Notes: a model not told the origin generated them from the letters alone. Numbered from the stretch's first letter, positions 24,647 to 34,061 are shown. The stretch: 64,000 nt of DNA from an uncultured Clostridia bacterium (GCA_944376335.1 CALWCH010000001.1:1-64000); one strand, 5' to 3'. Numbers and translations are program-made.

Positions 24647-26593
24647 TTGAAGAAGTTTTTGAAGTTCGGCTGTATTGCGCTGAGTTCGGTTTTCGCGCTC
24701 GGCCTTCTCACTGCCTGCGGCGGGGGAGCGGAAGAGCCCACGGCGGCGCGCATCTGCTACGATAACCTCGGCGCGGGGTTTGTCTCGGAAGAGGACACGA
24801 AGGTCGTCGTCGAAGGGGCGCAGTCCGTTTCGGCGGTGGATGCGAGCGGCAATGCCGTCTCCGATCCCGACACCATCGCGACGTACGACGAAGAGACGGG
24901 CACGGTGACTGCCGTCTCCGAAGGCGTTTTGACGCTGACAATGGAGGACGGAGAGCAATTCCGCGTGGAAGTGGTGCCCGCCTACCCGACCGACCCCGGC
25001 AACCAATATTCGGGCACGGCGAGCGACTATACGCAGGGCGGGAGCCTCATGGGCGGCTGCCACGACCCTTCCCTCATCGAGGTGGAGGAGAACGGCGCGC
25101 CCGCCTACTACATCTTTTCGACGGGCTGGGCGACGGGCAATGAGATCCGCCGCTCCACAGACCTGCTCACCTGGGAATACATGGGCAAATCGACGGGCGC
25201 GGACGCCCTCATTCCCAAGGTGGAGGAATGGATCGGCGGCACGAACGCCTCGGGCTTCGTGCAGTGGTGGGCGCCCGACATCGTCGCCGCTCCCGACGGC
25301 GGCTATTGGCTCTACACCTGCTGCGTCTCCAACGCGAAGGTCAACATCGAGGGCACAAACTATTCGAAGGCGTGCATCATTTTGATGGAATCGGATACGC
25401 TCGAGGCGGAGTCCTTCCGCTATAAGGGCGTCTTGATGCAGTCGTGTATTCCCGACGGCAGCGCGGGCGCCATCGACGTCAACTCCATCGACCCGCAGAT
25501 CATCTATGATACCGAGGGCAATATGTATATGGCGTACGGCTCCTTCGGCACGGGCAACTGGATGCTCGAGCTCGACCCCGAGACGGGCCTGAGGAAGGAC
25601 GATGTGTATGAGGACGACGTGTTCTACTCCTGGCAGGAAGTGCGCGCCTTCCGCGACGAGGCGGTCGCCCTCTACGGCAACTTCGTCTACGGCGAGGACG
25701 TCTCCACGGAATTTTACGGCAGCATGATCTCGCAGGGCGCGATGGAAGCGCCCGTCATCGCCCGCCACGACAACGTTACCGTCTCCGACGAGAACGGCGT
25801 CATCGAAGAGGGCAAGACGTATTACTACTCCATGCACTCCTACAACGGCCTTGACGTCGCCTATCAGATGTGGGGCGGCAGGAGCGAGTCCGTCTGGGGC
25901 AGATATCACTCCGTCGGCGGCGGCGAGGTGTTCAACAACATGGCGGGCAGTGCCGACAACCAGGGCAATATGTATATGGGCTCCTTCGCATGGGAGGACA
26001 AGGCGGAAGACAGCAACGAGACGGACATCGTCCTTCCCGGCCACAACGACCTGTTTACGACGTCCTCGGGGCTGGACCTCGCGGCGTACATCACCCGTAC
26101 TTACGATTATGACCCGGCGTCTGCCGTGTTCATGGTGCAGCTGCATCAGTACTACCTCAACAGCATGGGCGACATCTGCATCAACCCCAACCGCTACGGC
26201 GGGGAGATCGACCGTGCCGTTTCTCAGGAGGAACTCTTCCACTTTACGGACGGCGGCAGGTTCAAGATGGTCGCGCTCTCCAACAACAACAATTCGGGCA
26301 ACAGCGCCACCGACTCCATCGAAGTCATCTTGACCGAGGACGGCAAGATCACCCGCGACGGCGCGGAGATCGGCGGCTGGCTGATGTACGGCGACGGGTA
26401 TATCAAAATTACCTTCAATTCGCCCGGCGTGCTGCAGGGGCACGCTGCGACCGTCGAGACGGTGTATTACGGCGTCGTGCGCCCCGCATGGCTGTATGAG
26501 CAGAATAAGTCCGGCTTCACCATCACGGCGATGGGGCACACCGGTACGACCCGCAACTGCGGTCTCTTTATGAACAACATCTCCACAATGTAA
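24647..26593 (+). CDS. secreted lipoprotein glycoside hydrolase, family 43-like (arabinan/xylan side-chain degradation)
   Basis: A 648-aa protein starting with TTG at 24,647, behind a GGGGGG ribosome site. The N-terminus is a lipoprotein signal (MKKFLKFGCIALSSVFALGL, then LTAC with Cys24), so it should be anchored outside the cell. A short bacterial Ig-like segment (TIATYDEETGTVTAVSEG) precedes a five-bladed propeller domain. Catalytic candidates are Asp140 in CHDPS, an Asp in WAPDIV and Glu367 in MEAPVI, the three acidic residues of GH43. A C-terminal beta-rich domain follows. Linkage specificity cannot be told, but endo-arabinanase-like similarity is strongest. It is monocistronic and has no sugar transporter beside it. 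Confidence 0.82.
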   Translation: MKKFLKFGCIALSSVFALGLLTACGGGAEEPTAARICYDNLGAGFVSEEDTKVVVEGAQSVSAVDASGNAVSDPDTIATYDEETGTVTAVSEGVLTLTMEDGEQFRVEVVPAYPTDPGNQYSGTASDYTQGGSLMGGCHDPSLIEVEENGAPAYYIFSTGWATGNEIRRSTDLLTWEYMGKSTGADALIPKVEEWIGGTNASGFVQWWAPDIVAAPDGGYWLYTCCVSNAKVNIEGTNYSKACIILMESDTLEAESFRYKGVLMQSCIPDGSAGAIDVNSIDPQIIYDTEGNMYMAYGSFGTGNWMLELDPETGLRKDDVYEDDVFYSWQEVRAFRDEAVALYGNFVYGEDVSTEFYGSMISQGAMEAPVIARHDNVTVSDENGVIEEGKTYYYSMHSYNGLDVAYQMWGGRSESVWGRYHSVGGGEVFNNMAGSADNQGNMYMGSFAWEDKAEDSNETDIVLPGHNDLFTTSSGLDLAAYITRTYDYDPASAVFMVQLHQYYLNSMGDICINPNRYGGEIDRAVSQEELFHFTDGGRFKMVALSNNNNSGNSATDSIEVILTEDGKITRDGAEIGGWLMYGDGYIKITFNSPGVLQGHAATVETVYYGVVRPAWLYEQNKSGFTITAMGHTGTTRNCGLFMNNISTM

Positions 26594-26605
26594 ATAAAAC
26601 GCACG

Positions 26606-26634
26606 CCCCCGAGGCCTCTCGGGGGTATTTTTTT
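26606..26634 (+). terminator. terminator of the GH43 gene
   Basis: CCCCCGAG (26,606-26,613) pairs with CTCGGGGG (26,618-26,625), followed by TATTTTTTT. Confidence 0.9.
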
Positions 26635-26646
26635 GGGGATGGGGTC

Positions 26647-26675
26647 TTGTCAACGGGCAAAAAATGCGCTATAAT
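26647..26675 (+). promoter_or_regulatory. promoter of fbp
   Basis: TTGTCA (26,647-26,652), 17-nt spacer, TATAAT (26,670-26,675). Confidence 0.82.
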
Positions 26676-26727
26676 AGGGGGGAACATCAGCGCGCGGGGG
26701 AAGGCTGCCTCCGCGCAGGGGGACAGC

Positions 26728-28689
26728 ATGCAAGATAAACGCTATTTAGAGCAGCTCTCGCTGCAATATCCGACGGCCAACGACGCCGCCATGGAGATCA
26801 TCAATCTCTCGTCCATTTTAAACCTTCCCAAGGGCACAGAGCACTTTATTACGGATATCCACGGGGAATACGAGTCATTTTTGCATATCTTAAAGAACGG
26901 CTCGGGCTCCATCCGCAAGAAGATCGACGAGGAATTCAAGAACTCCCTCTCTGCGAAGGAGAAGAAGTCGCTCGCAACGCTCATCTACTACCCCGAGCAG
27001 AAGCTCTCGCTCGTCGAGGCGACGGAGGAGGAGCTCGACGACTGGTACAAGACGACCATCTACCGCCTCGTGCGCGTCAACCGCCGCATTGCGAGCAAGT
27101 ATTCCCGCTCGAAAGTGAGAAGGGCGCTTCCCAAGGACTACGCCTATGTCATCGAAGAGCTCTTGAACGAGAAGGAGGAAGTGCAGGACAAGGAGGCGTA
27201 CTACAACGGCATCATCTCCGCCATCATCGCCACCAACCGCGCCAAGTCCTTCGTCATCGCCTTCTGCAATGTGATACAACGGCTCGCCGTCGACCGCATC
27301 CACATCCTCGGCGATATCTTCGACCGAGGCCCCGGGGCGCACGTCATCATGGATACGCTTTTGACCTATGACAACGTCGACTTCCAGTGGGGAAATCATG
27401 ACATCTGCTGGATCGGTGCGGCGAGCGGCAGCCTTGCGTGCATTGCGTCCGTCGTCAGAATTTCCGCAAAGTACGGCAACTTCAACACCATCGAGAGCGG
27501 GTACGGCATCAACCTATTGCCGCTTGCCAAGTTCGCGCTGGATACCTATGCGGGCGACCCGTGCGAGTGCTTCAAGATCACGGGCTCGCAGAGCTACGAC
27601 CCCTACGACCCCGACATGGACCGCAAGCTGCATAAGGCGATCACCATCATTTTGTTTAAGCTCGAAGGCCAGCTCATCGCCCGCCACCCCGAGTACCATA
27701 TGGAACAGCGCCGCCTGCTCGACAAGATCGACTTTGCAAATAAGACGGTCACTATCGACGGAAAGAGCTATCCTTTGGATGACTGCAACTTCCCGACCAT
27801 CGACCCCAAGGACCCTTACAAGCTCTCGGAGGGGGAGGAGATGGTCATGCACAAGCTGCGGGCATCCTTTATGGGCAGCGAAAAGCTGCAGCGGCACGTC
27901 TCCTTCCTCTTTGCGCGGGGGAGCATGTATCTTCCGTGCAACGGCAATCTCTTGTATCACGGCTGCGTGCCCCTCGAAGAGGACGGCTCCTTCAAGGAAG
28001 TGCAGGTGGGGAGCGAGACCTATCACGGGCGCGCCCTCTTTGAAAAGCTCGAGGAATGGGTCAGAAAGGGGTACTATCTTCCCGAGGGCGAGGAGCGGCG
28101 CTTCGGGCAGGACACCATGTGGTTCTTGTGGGCGAACGAGAACTCCCCGCTCTACGGCAAGGAGCGCATGACGACGTTTGAGCGCTACTTCGTCAAGGAC
28201 CCTTCCTGCTACTACGAGGCAAAGAGCCCCTATTATAAGTATCTCGACAACGAGCGCGTCATCACCGCCATTTTGAATGAGTTCGGCCTGGACGGCGGGA
28301 GCCCCTCGGCGCACATCATCAACGGGCACATGCCCGTGCACTTAAAGAGCGGCGAGACGCCCATCAAGTGCGGGGGGCGCGTGCTCATGATCGACGGCGG
28401 CATGTCCCGCCCCTACCAGCGGGAGACGGGCATCGCGGGCTATACGCTCGTGAGCAACTCCTACGGCATGCGCCTCGTTGCCTACGAGCCCTTCAGCTCC
28501 ACCGAGGACGCCATCCGCAACGAGACGGACATCCACTCGGCGACCGAAGTCGTCCAAAAGACCTCCGACCGCCTCTCCATCCGCGACACCGACGAGGGCA
28601 GGCATATGCAGACGCGCATCGAAGAGCTCACGGAGCTTTTAGACGCCTACCGGCTCGGCATCATCCGCGAACATATCAGCAGCATTTGA
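26728..28689 (+). CDS. fbp: fructose-1,6-bisphosphatase, class III
   Basis: A 653-aa class III FBPase, the Firmicutes-type enzyme that converts fructose 1,6-bisphosphate to fructose 6-phosphate in gluconeogenesis. The start at 26,728 follows CAGGGGG and lies after the promoter; the longer frame begins inside the promoter. Metallophosphatase motifs are visible: ITDIHGEYESF, LGDIFDRGPGAH, WGNHDICW and NGHMPV. It belongs with pta-ackA downstream as central carbon metabolism but is on a separate transcript. Confidence 0.96.
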   Translation: MQDKRYLEQLSLQYPTANDAAMEIINLSSILNLPKGTEHFITDIHGEYESFLHILKNGSGSIRKKIDEEFKNSLSAKEKKSLATLIYYPEQKLSLVEATEEELDDWYKTTIYRLVRVNRRIASKYSRSKVRRALPKDYAYVIEELLNEKEEVQDKEAYYNGIISAIIATNRAKSFVIAFCNVIQRLAVDRIHILGDIFDRGPGAHVIMDTLLTYDNVDFQWGNHDICWIGAASGSLACIASVVRISAKYGNFNTIESGYGINLLPLAKFALDTYAGDPCECFKITGSQSYDPYDPDMDRKLHKAITIILFKLEGQLIARHPEYHMEQRRLLDKIDFANKTVTIDGKSYPLDDCNFPTIDPKDPYKLSEGEEMVMHKLRASFMGSEKLQRHVSFLFARGSMYLPCNGNLLYHGCVPLEEDGSFKEVQVGSETYHGRALFEKLEEWVRKGYYLPEGEERRFGQDTMWFLWANENSPLYGKERMTTFERYFVKDPSCYYEAKSPYYKYLDNERVITAILNEFGLDGGSPSAHIINGHMPVHLKSGETPIKCGGRVLMIDGGMSRPYQRETGIAGYTLVSNSYGMRLVAYEPFSSTEDAIRNETDIHSATEVVQKTSDRLSIRDTDEGRHMQTRIEELTELLDAYRLGIIREHISSI

Positions 28690-28701
28690 ATTTAACAGAG
28701 A

Positions 28702-28736
28702 GGGGCGGGGCGCCATTCGGCGCCCCGCCCCCTTTC
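28702..28736. terminator. bidirectional terminator between fbp and tmcAL
   Basis: GGGGCGGGGCGCC (28,702-28,714) pairs with GGCGCCCCGCCCC (28,719-28,731) around ATTC, with CTTTCTC on the right and an A-rich left flank. Confidence 0.8.
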
Positions 28737-28750
28737 TCATATGGCGCAGC

Positions 28751-29932
28751 TTACACCTGCACCATTTCGTATTCGTTTCTGTTCCCGTGGGAGAGGACGT
28801 TGTAAAGCTCCAAGGCGTGGGCGTCCAGCTCGAAGCAAGAGAGCGCCTCGCGCTTGAGCCCCTGCGCGTCGTTCTTGCGCGTGAGCGGTTTGAAGGTGCC
28901 CTCGCTGAGTGCCTGAAGCAGCCCGTCTCCGCCCCGCTTCACGGCGAGGACTTTATAATAGAGGGGGTTTTCAAGGTAGAGGCGCACGTTCTTGCGGTCG
29001 ATCTTCAAAAAGTTCTGCAAAAAGATGCGCTTTATGCGCGAGCGCGTATAGCGCTTGGAGATGCACTTTTCCAGCACTTCCTCATAGCCCGAATTGCTCT
29101 TTGCCATCGTGCGCAGGCGGTTTTCGAGGCCCTCCGAGCAGTCGGGGCAGCGGCACACCTCTTCGGGGGAAGCCGAAAGCAGCGCGCACATCGCCGCCTC
29201 GGGATAGGGCGTCTTCTGGACGTTTAAAAGGTCTTTGAGGACATTTGCGGGCACGTTGCCCTTTAAGAGTTTTTGCTCCTTCTTGCCGCCTTTGAGGACG
29301 GCGGCGCGGATGGCGCTTGCCGAGGAAAATTCCTTCTGAAGCGTCTCGTCGCGGAAGCCCGCGCCCACGCGCTGAAGGGGGAGGGGTTCGATGTTCTTGC
29401 TCTCTTGGAGAAGCGCGCGGCAGTACTCGACGCCGAGGATGTTGTTGGGCTGCGTGAAGAGCGCCTCGGGAAGGTCCTTGTTCAAGGCGAGCACCGCGTC
29501 CGTACGCGCCTTTACATAGCTCGTGCCGTCCTTCATGTTCTCCTTCAAGAGGGCTTTGAATTGCTTGTCCTCGGAGAGCGTCGCCCTCGCCGCCGAAAGG
29601 AAGTCCTCCTTCGTGCCGCTCTCGCAGCCGAAGCACAGCACCTTGACCGAAGGAATGGACGCGAGGATGTGCACCGCCCCGCGCGCGAACTGCTCGGCAG
29701 AGCCCACGGCAAAGGCGGTCGGAAGCTCCAAAACGAGGTCTGCGCCGTTCTCCACGGCGTGGCGGGCGCGGGTGTATTTGTCGAAGAGCGCCATATCCCC
29801 GCGCTGGGTGAAGCTCCCGCTCATGAGGACGAGAATTTTCTCGCACCCGCTCTCCTTTCTGATGCGCTCGAGCTGATATTTGTGCCCGTTGTGGAAGGGG
29901 TTGTATTCTGCGACGACTGCGGCAATGCGCAT
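28751..29932 (-). CDS. tmcAL: tRNA(Met) cytidine acetate ligase
   Basis: A 393-aa homologue of Bacillus YlbM/TmcAL, which uses ATP and acetate to make N4-acetylcytidine at the wobble base of elongator tRNA-Met. The nucleotidyltransferase motif EYNPFHNGH is near the N-terminus, with MSGSFTQRGD and ELPTAFAVGSAEQFA following. It is divergent from pta (gap 187 nt). An acetate-using tRNA enzyme next to the acetate pathway genes is a notable neighbour but may be chance. No clear promoter was found for this strand. Confidence 0.92.
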   Translation of the reverse strand: MRIAAVVAEYNPFHNGHKYQLERIRKESGCEKILVLMSGSFTQRGDMALFDKYTRARHAVENGADLVLELPTAFAVGSAEQFARGAVHILASIPSVKVLCFGCESGTKEDFLSAARATLSEDKQFKALLKENMKDGTSYVKARTDAVLALNKDLPEALFTQPNNILGVEYCRALLQESKNIEPLPLQRVGAGFRDETLQKEFSSASAIRAAVLKGGKKEQKLLKGNVPANVLKDLLNVQKTPYPEAAMCALLSASPEEVCRCPDCSEGLENRLRTMAKSNSGYEEVLEKCISKRYTRSRIKRIFLQNFLKIDRKNVRLYLENPLYYKVLAVKRGGDGLLQALSEGTFKPLTRKNDAQGLKREALSCFELDAHALELYNVLSHGNRNEYEMVQV

Positions 29933-30001
29933 ATGCGGCCTCCTTGCGCCCTCCGCGCCCCGAAAATTGCGCGAAAAGGCAAATTCGTGCGGGGAGAGTA
30001 C

Positions 30002-30030
30002 TTTACAATTTTGGTGTGATAGTGTATAAT
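30002..30030 (+). promoter_or_regulatory. promoter of pta-ackA
   Basis: TTTACA (30,002-30,007), 17-nt spacer, TATAAT (30,025-30,030). The leader is about 80 nt before the ATG; no cre-like site was recognised with certainty. Confidence 0.8.
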
Positions 30031-30119
30031 GATATGCAAATGAGCCCCAAACGGGGGGACCCGCCTTCCATTATACACGAAGGGGCGGGAAAAAGAAAGC
30101 AAATAACGGAGGGAACACT

Positions 30120-31163
30120 ATGGCTTTTATGGACAAGGTGAAGGATCTCGGCAGAAAGATCGTCGAGAGCGGCACCATCGTGGAAGAGATCAAGAAGAAG
30201 GCGCAGGCCCTCAACAAGCGCATCGTTCTGTGCGAGGGCGAGGATAAGCGCGTCGTCGAAGCGGCGGCCATCTGCACGCGGGAAAAGCTCGCGCACATCG
30301 TCCTGCTCGGCAACCGCGACGAGATCGCAAGGAACAACCCCAACGTCGATTTGAGCTACATCGAGATCATCGACCCTGCGACCTCTCCCAAATTGGAGAC
30401 GTACGCAAACCTTCTCTATGAGCTCCGCAAGAGCAAGGGCATGACGGAGGAACAGGCCAAGGAGCAGGCCAAGGACGCGACCTTCTTCGGCGCGCTCATG
30501 CTCAAGAGCGGCGATGTGGACGGCCTCGTGTCGGGCGCCTGCCATTCGACCGCCAACACCCTTCGCCCCGGCCTTCAGATCATCAAGACTGCCCCCGGCG
30601 TCACGTCGGTCTCGAGCTTTAATCTCATGGTCGCGCCCCCCACGGGCAACGAGTATGTGCCCGACGGCAAGCTCATCTTCGCGGACTGCGGCTTGAATCC
30701 CACCTACACGGCGGAGGGCCTTGCCGATATGGCGATCGCGACCGCCAAGAGCGCGCGCGAAATTGCAGGGCTCGACCCCAAGATCGCCATGCTCTCCTTC
30801 TCCACGAAGGGCAGCGCCAAGCACGACAACGTGACGCTCGTGCAGGAGGCCGTCCGCATCGCCAAGGAGAAGGCGCCCGATTTAAAGATCGACGGCGAAC
30901 TGCAGTTCGACGCCGCCATCGTGCCCTCCGTGGGTGAATTCAAGGCGCCCGGTTCGGAAGTTGCGGGGCATGCGAATGTGTTCATCTTCCCCGACCTGCA
31001 GGCGGCGAACATCGGCTACAAGATCGCCGAGCGCCTGGGCGGCTTCCAGGCCATCGGCCCCATCTGCCAGGGCTTTGCAAAGCCTTTAAACGACCTTTCC
31101 CGCGGCTGCAAGGCGAGCGACATCGTCTGCGCCGTCGCCATCACCGCACTGCAAACGAGATAA
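30120..31163 (+). CDS. pta: phosphate acetyltransferase
   Basis: A 347-aa enzyme converting acetyl-CoA + phosphate to acetyl phosphate + CoA. Family motifs are RIVLCEGEDKRVVEAA near the N-terminus, KDATFFGALMLKSGDVDGLV, SVSSFNLMV and the C-terminal FPDLQAANIGYKIAERLGG. ATAACGGAGGG precedes the ATG. It forms an operon with ackA, 23 nt downstream, giving ATP from acetyl-CoA during fermentation. Confidence 0.96.
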   Translation: MAFMDKVKDLGRKIVESGTIVEEIKKKAQALNKRIVLCEGEDKRVVEAAAICTREKLAHIVLLGNRDEIARNNPNVDLSYIEIIDPATSPKLETYANLLYELRKSKGMTEEQAKEQAKDATFFGALMLKSGDVDGLVSGACHSTANTLRPGLQIIKTAPGVTSVSSFNLMVAPPTGNEYVPDGKLIFADCGLNPTYTAEGLADMAIATAKSAREIAGLDPKIAMLSFSTKGSAKHDNVTLVQEAVRIAKEKAPDLKIDGELQFDAAIVPSVGEFKAPGSEVAGHANVFIFPDLQAANIGYKIAERLGGFQAIGPICQGFAKPLNDLSRGCKASDIVCAVAITALQTR

Positions 31164-31186
31164 CACGCTTCAAGGGGTAAAAATTT

Positions 31187-32380
31187 ATGAAGATCTTAGT
31201 CATCAACGCGGGGAGCTCCTCGCTCAAGTATCAGCTCATCGACATGGAGACGGAGGGCGTCATCGCCAAGGGCACCTGCGAGCGCATCGGAATTTCCGGC
31301 GGCAAGCTCACCCACAAGGCGCAGGGCAAGGAGTTCGTCATCGAAAAGGACCTTCCCAACCACACCGAGGCCATCTCCCTCGTCTTAAAGGAGCTTGTGG
31401 ACGGCGAGGCGGGCGTCATCTCCTCGATGGACGAAATTGACGCCGTCGGCCACCGCGTCGTCGCCTCGGGCGAGGCGTTCACCAAGACGACGCTCGTCAC
31501 CGACGAAGTCATGGAGACGATGGACGAAATTGCCGAGCTTGCGCCCCTGCATAACCCTGCCGCCATTCTCGGCATCAACGCCTGCCGCGCGGTCATGCCC
31601 GATAAGAAGATGGCGCTCGTGTTCGACACCTCCTTCCATGCGACGATGCCCGACTATGCGTACCTCTACGCCATCGACTACGACGACTATAAGCAGTACA
31701 AAGTGCGCCGCTACGGTGCGCACGGCACTTCGCATAAATACGTTGCGGGCGCGGCTGCCGAGTACCTTAAAAAGAAGCCCGAAGAGCTCAAGATCGTCAC
31801 CTGCCATTTGGGCAACGGCTCTTCCATCTCCGCGGTGGACGGCGGCAAGTGCATCGATACCTCGATGGGCTTCACCCCGCTTGCGGGCGTTCCCATGGGC
31901 ACGCGCAGCGGCGATATCGACGTTGCCGCCATCGACTTCCTCTGCAAGAAGAAGGGCATGACGATGGACGAGGGGCTCGTCTACCTCAACAAGAAATGCG
32001 GCATGCTGGGCGTTTCGGGCGTCTCGTCCGACTTCAGAGACCTCACGGCCGCCCGTGCAGCGGGCAACGACCGCGCGCGCCTCGCGCTCGATATGTTCAC
32101 CTATTCCTGCAAGAAGTACGTCGGCTCCTACATGGCGGCGATGGGCGGGCTGGACTGCATCGTCTTTACGGCGGGCGTCGGCGAGAACACGCCCCACATC
32201 CGTTCTGCCATTGCGGGCGGGCTGGAGTTCTTCGGCGTCAAGCTCGACGAGAGCCGCAACGACTACCGCAACGACGGCACCATCCACGAGATTTCGGCGG
32301 AAGATTCCCGCGTCAAAGTGCTCGTCATTCCCACGAATGAAGAGCTGGTGATCGCGAGAGAGACGGCGAGCCTAATATAG
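31187..32380 (+). CDS. ackA: acetate kinase
   Basis: A 397-aa enzyme of the ASKHA superfamily that makes acetate and ATP from acetyl phosphate and ADP. It begins MKILVINAGSSSLKYQLI, the family signature, with PLHNPAAILGI, FDTSFH, HGTSHKYV, HLGNGSS and FTAGVGENTP further along. It is encoded right after pta. The noncoding hairpin element of locus D starts directly after its stop codon and could act as its 3' end. Confidence 0.98.
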   Translation: MKILVINAGSSSLKYQLIDMETEGVIAKGTCERIGISGGKLTHKAQGKEFVIEKDLPNHTEAISLVLKELVDGEAGVISSMDEIDAVGHRVVASGEAFTKTTLVTDEVMETMDEIAELAPLHNPAAILGINACRAVMPDKKMALVFDTSFHATMPDYAYLYAIDYDDYKQYKVRRYGAHGTSHKYVAGAAAEYLKKKPEELKIVTCHLGNGSSISAVDGGKCIDTSMGFTPLAGVPMGTRSGDIDVAAIDFLCKKKGMTMDEGLVYLNKKCGMLGVSGVSSDFRDLTAARAAGNDRARLALDMFTYSCKKYVGSYMAAMGGLDCIVFTAGVGENTPHIRSAIAGGLEFFGVKLDESRNDYRNDGTIHEISAEDSRVKVLVIPTNEELVIARETASLI

Positions 32381-32555
32381 TTCACGAACTTCTTTTGCTG
32401 CGCAAAATAAGTTCCGTGAGGGGTGGAGTATCGACATCTCCCGACTTTATCGCCCGCGCACCGCTCTGTTCTCAAAGACATTAAGCCTCAGGTATGAGGC
32501 AAATTGAGTCCCGCAGCGGAGGGAAACCCTCCTCGCGGAAGTTATTTTAGGGAGC
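32381..32555 (+). repeat. dispersed multi-hairpin element, locus D
   Basis: A shorter member of the repeat family. The first hairpin (32,381-32,420) has arms TTCACGAACTT and AAGTTCCGTGAG with inner TTTTGC/GCAAAA. The small hairpin GCCTCA-GGTA-TGAGGC (32,485-32,500) keeps the GGTA loop of the other loci with a different stem and is followed by CAAATTG. The terminal hairpin (32,511-32,538, GGAGGG/CCCTCC) is followed by GTTATTTT. It starts one base after the ackA stop. Confidence 0.7.
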
Positions 32556-32643
32556 TTATTTTTCCTGCCGGAAATACTCTTTGAAAAAGCCGTGCGGGTG
32601 CGCGGCTTTTCAAGGAAATTTTGCAAATCGGGGCGAAAAGCGA
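32556..32643. other. noncoding gap with an 11-bp hairpin
   Basis: TTGAAAAAGCCG (32,581-32,592) pairs with CGGCTTTTCAA (32,602-32,612). No T-run follows, so it is only a weak terminator candidate. Nothing else was seen before the promoter at 32,644. Confidence 0.45.
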
Positions 32644-32672
32644 TTGACAAACCGCGGGAAAAATACTATACT
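32644..32672 (+). promoter_or_regulatory. promoter of the DUF177-rpmF operon
   Basis: TTGACA (32,644-32,649), 17-nt spacer, TATACT (32,667-32,672). The start is predicted near 32,679, only about 5 nt before the ATG. Confidence 0.8.
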
Positions 32673-32683
32673 CGTAAAGTCTA

Positions 32684-33100
32684 ATGGTGATCGACGTTCG
32701 GAAATGCAATGCGGAGCGCAAGTACACGGGCGAGCTCAACTTTGAGTTCGAGGGCGATGACAGCCTCATCGACATCCCGTTCGTCTCCTTTTCCTCGCCC
32801 GTCAGGTGCCGTCTTCGCTTCGAAATTTACGAAGATAACAGCGTCGGCGTAGCGGGGGAGCTCTCCTTTTCCTTAAAGGGCGCGTGTTCGCGCTGCTTGA
32901 AGGAGACGGAGAATTGCATCTCTTACGAGACGGAAGTTCTCTTTGTTCCCCAAGGCAAGAAGGCGGACGAGGCGGACTACATCTACAAAAACGGCATCGT
33001 CGAATTAGATGAATTTTTGCGCGATACGGTGCTGTTTGCGCTGCCTTCGGCGCTCCACTGTCCGGAGGGCTGCTCGGCGCCCGAATACAACCAAGAGTAA
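32684..33100 (+). CDS. DUF177 (YceD-like) protein
   Basis: A 138-aa DUF177 protein, a family almost always encoded before rpmF and linked to 23S rRNA accumulation. The pair CSRCLKETENC and the region RCRLRFEIYEDNSVGVAGELSF-like core are visible. No ribosome site is present and the mRNA leader is predicted at about 5 nt, so translation may be near-leaderless. It is followed by rpmF after 21 nt (GGAAGAGAGGTGA). Confidence 0.88.
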   Translation: MVIDVRKCNAERKYTGELNFEFEGDDSLIDIPFVSFSSPVRCRLRFEIYEDNSVGVAGELSFSLKGACSRCLKETENCISYETEVLFVPQGKKADEADYIYKNGIVELDEFLRDTVLFALPSALHCPEGCSAPEYNQE

Positions 33101-33121
33101 ATTAGGAAGAGAGGTGATAAT

Positions 33122-33310
33122 ATGGCAGTCCCCAAGGGAAAACAGTCCAAGAGCAGAACCAACAAGCGTTTTGCTAACTATAAGGCAACGGCTCCGACGC
33201 TTGTCGAGTGCCCGCACTGCCACGAGCTGAAGGCTGCACACCGCGTCTGCAAGAACTGCGGCTACTACGACGGCAAGGAAGTCGTCGCGCAGAAGCAAGC
33301 TCAGGACTAA
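33122..33310 (+). CDS. rpmF: 50S ribosomal protein L32, zinc-binding form
   Basis: A 62-aa L32. MAVPKGKQSKSRTNKR is the N-terminal signature, and two CxxC pairs (CPHC and CKNC) form the zinc site. It lies after the DUF177 gene in the usual pair. A terminator follows at 33,325. Confidence 0.97.
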   Translation: MAVPKGKQSKSRTNKRFANYKATAPTLVECPHCHELKAAHRVCKNCGYYDGKEVVAQKQAQD

Positions 33311-33324
33311 CCAAGCACGATGAG

Positions 33325-33354
33325 AAGCGGACTTTAAGATAAGTCCGCTTTTTG
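33325..33354 (+). terminator. terminator of rpmF
   Basis: AAGCGGACTT (33,325-33,334) pairs with AAGTCCGCTT (33,341-33,350), followed by TTTG. Confidence 0.88.
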
Positions 33355-33413
33355 TCTATCATTTAAGAAAACAGCGCCCCGCGCGGCGCAAAATCGGCAT
33401 AAGGGAGAAATTT

Positions 33414-34055
33414 ATGGATAAGACCGCATTTTACGACCTTTCTTACGGCGTGTATCTTCTTACGAGCTGGGATGAGGGCAGACCCGTCGGCTGCGTTGCC
33501 AACAGCGCCATGCAGATCACCTCGCAGCCCGCGACCGTCGCCGTCTCCGTCAACAAGAATAACTACACCCACAAGGCGATCATGGAGAGCGGACATTTCG
33601 CGCTCACCGTCCTCGGCGAGAACGCCGATCCGCTGCTTATCGGCACGTTCGGCTTCCGCACCTCGAAGGAGTTCGACAAGTTCGAAAAGACGCCCTATGC
33701 GGTGCGCGGAAAGCTCCCCGTGCCCGACGGCGGCATCGCGTGGTTTGCCTGCAAGGTGGTCTCCACGATGGATACCTCCACCCACACCGTCTTTTTGGGC
33801 GAGGTGATGGACGCGGGCAAGCTTCAAAAGGATGCGCCCATGACGTATGCCTATTACCACAAGGTGCTGAAGGGCAAGACGGCGAAGAACGCGCCCACCT
33901 ATCAGGAAGAGGCTCCTGCGCCCGCTGCCGCCGAAAAGTGGGTGTGCAGTGTGTGCGGGTACGTCTACGAAGGCGAGACGCCCTTCGAGGAACTCCCCGA
34001 AGATTGGAAGTGCCCCCGCTGCGGCGTAGGCAAAGAGATGTTCAAAAAGCAATAA
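33414..34055 (+). CDS. flavin reductase-rubredoxin fusion (high-molecular-weight rubredoxin, Hrb-like)
   Basis: A 213-aa protein. Residues 1 to about 150 are a flavin reductase/FMN-binding split-barrel domain ([21 protein letters not shown] ... [18 protein letters not shown]). Residues from about 175 are a rubredoxin with iron-binding CSVCGYVY and CPRCGVGK. In acetogens such proteins (Hrb) pass electrons from NADH to flavodiiron proteins for oxygen or NO reduction. No flavodiiron gene is adjacent. ATAAGGGAG precedes the ATG. It is monocistronic, with a terminator after it. Confidence 0.9.
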   Translation: MDKTAFYDLSYGVYLLTSWDEGRPVGCVANSAMQITSQPATVAVSVNKNNYTHKAIMESGHFALTVLGENADPLLIGTFGFRTSKEFDKFEKTPYAVRGKLPVPDGGIAWFACKVVSTMDTSTHTVFLGEVMDAGKLQKDAPMTYAYYHKVLKGKTAKNAPTYQEEAPAPAAAEKWVCSVCGYVYEGETPFEELPEDWKCPRCGVGKEMFKKQ

Positions 34056-34061
34056 ATGTCC

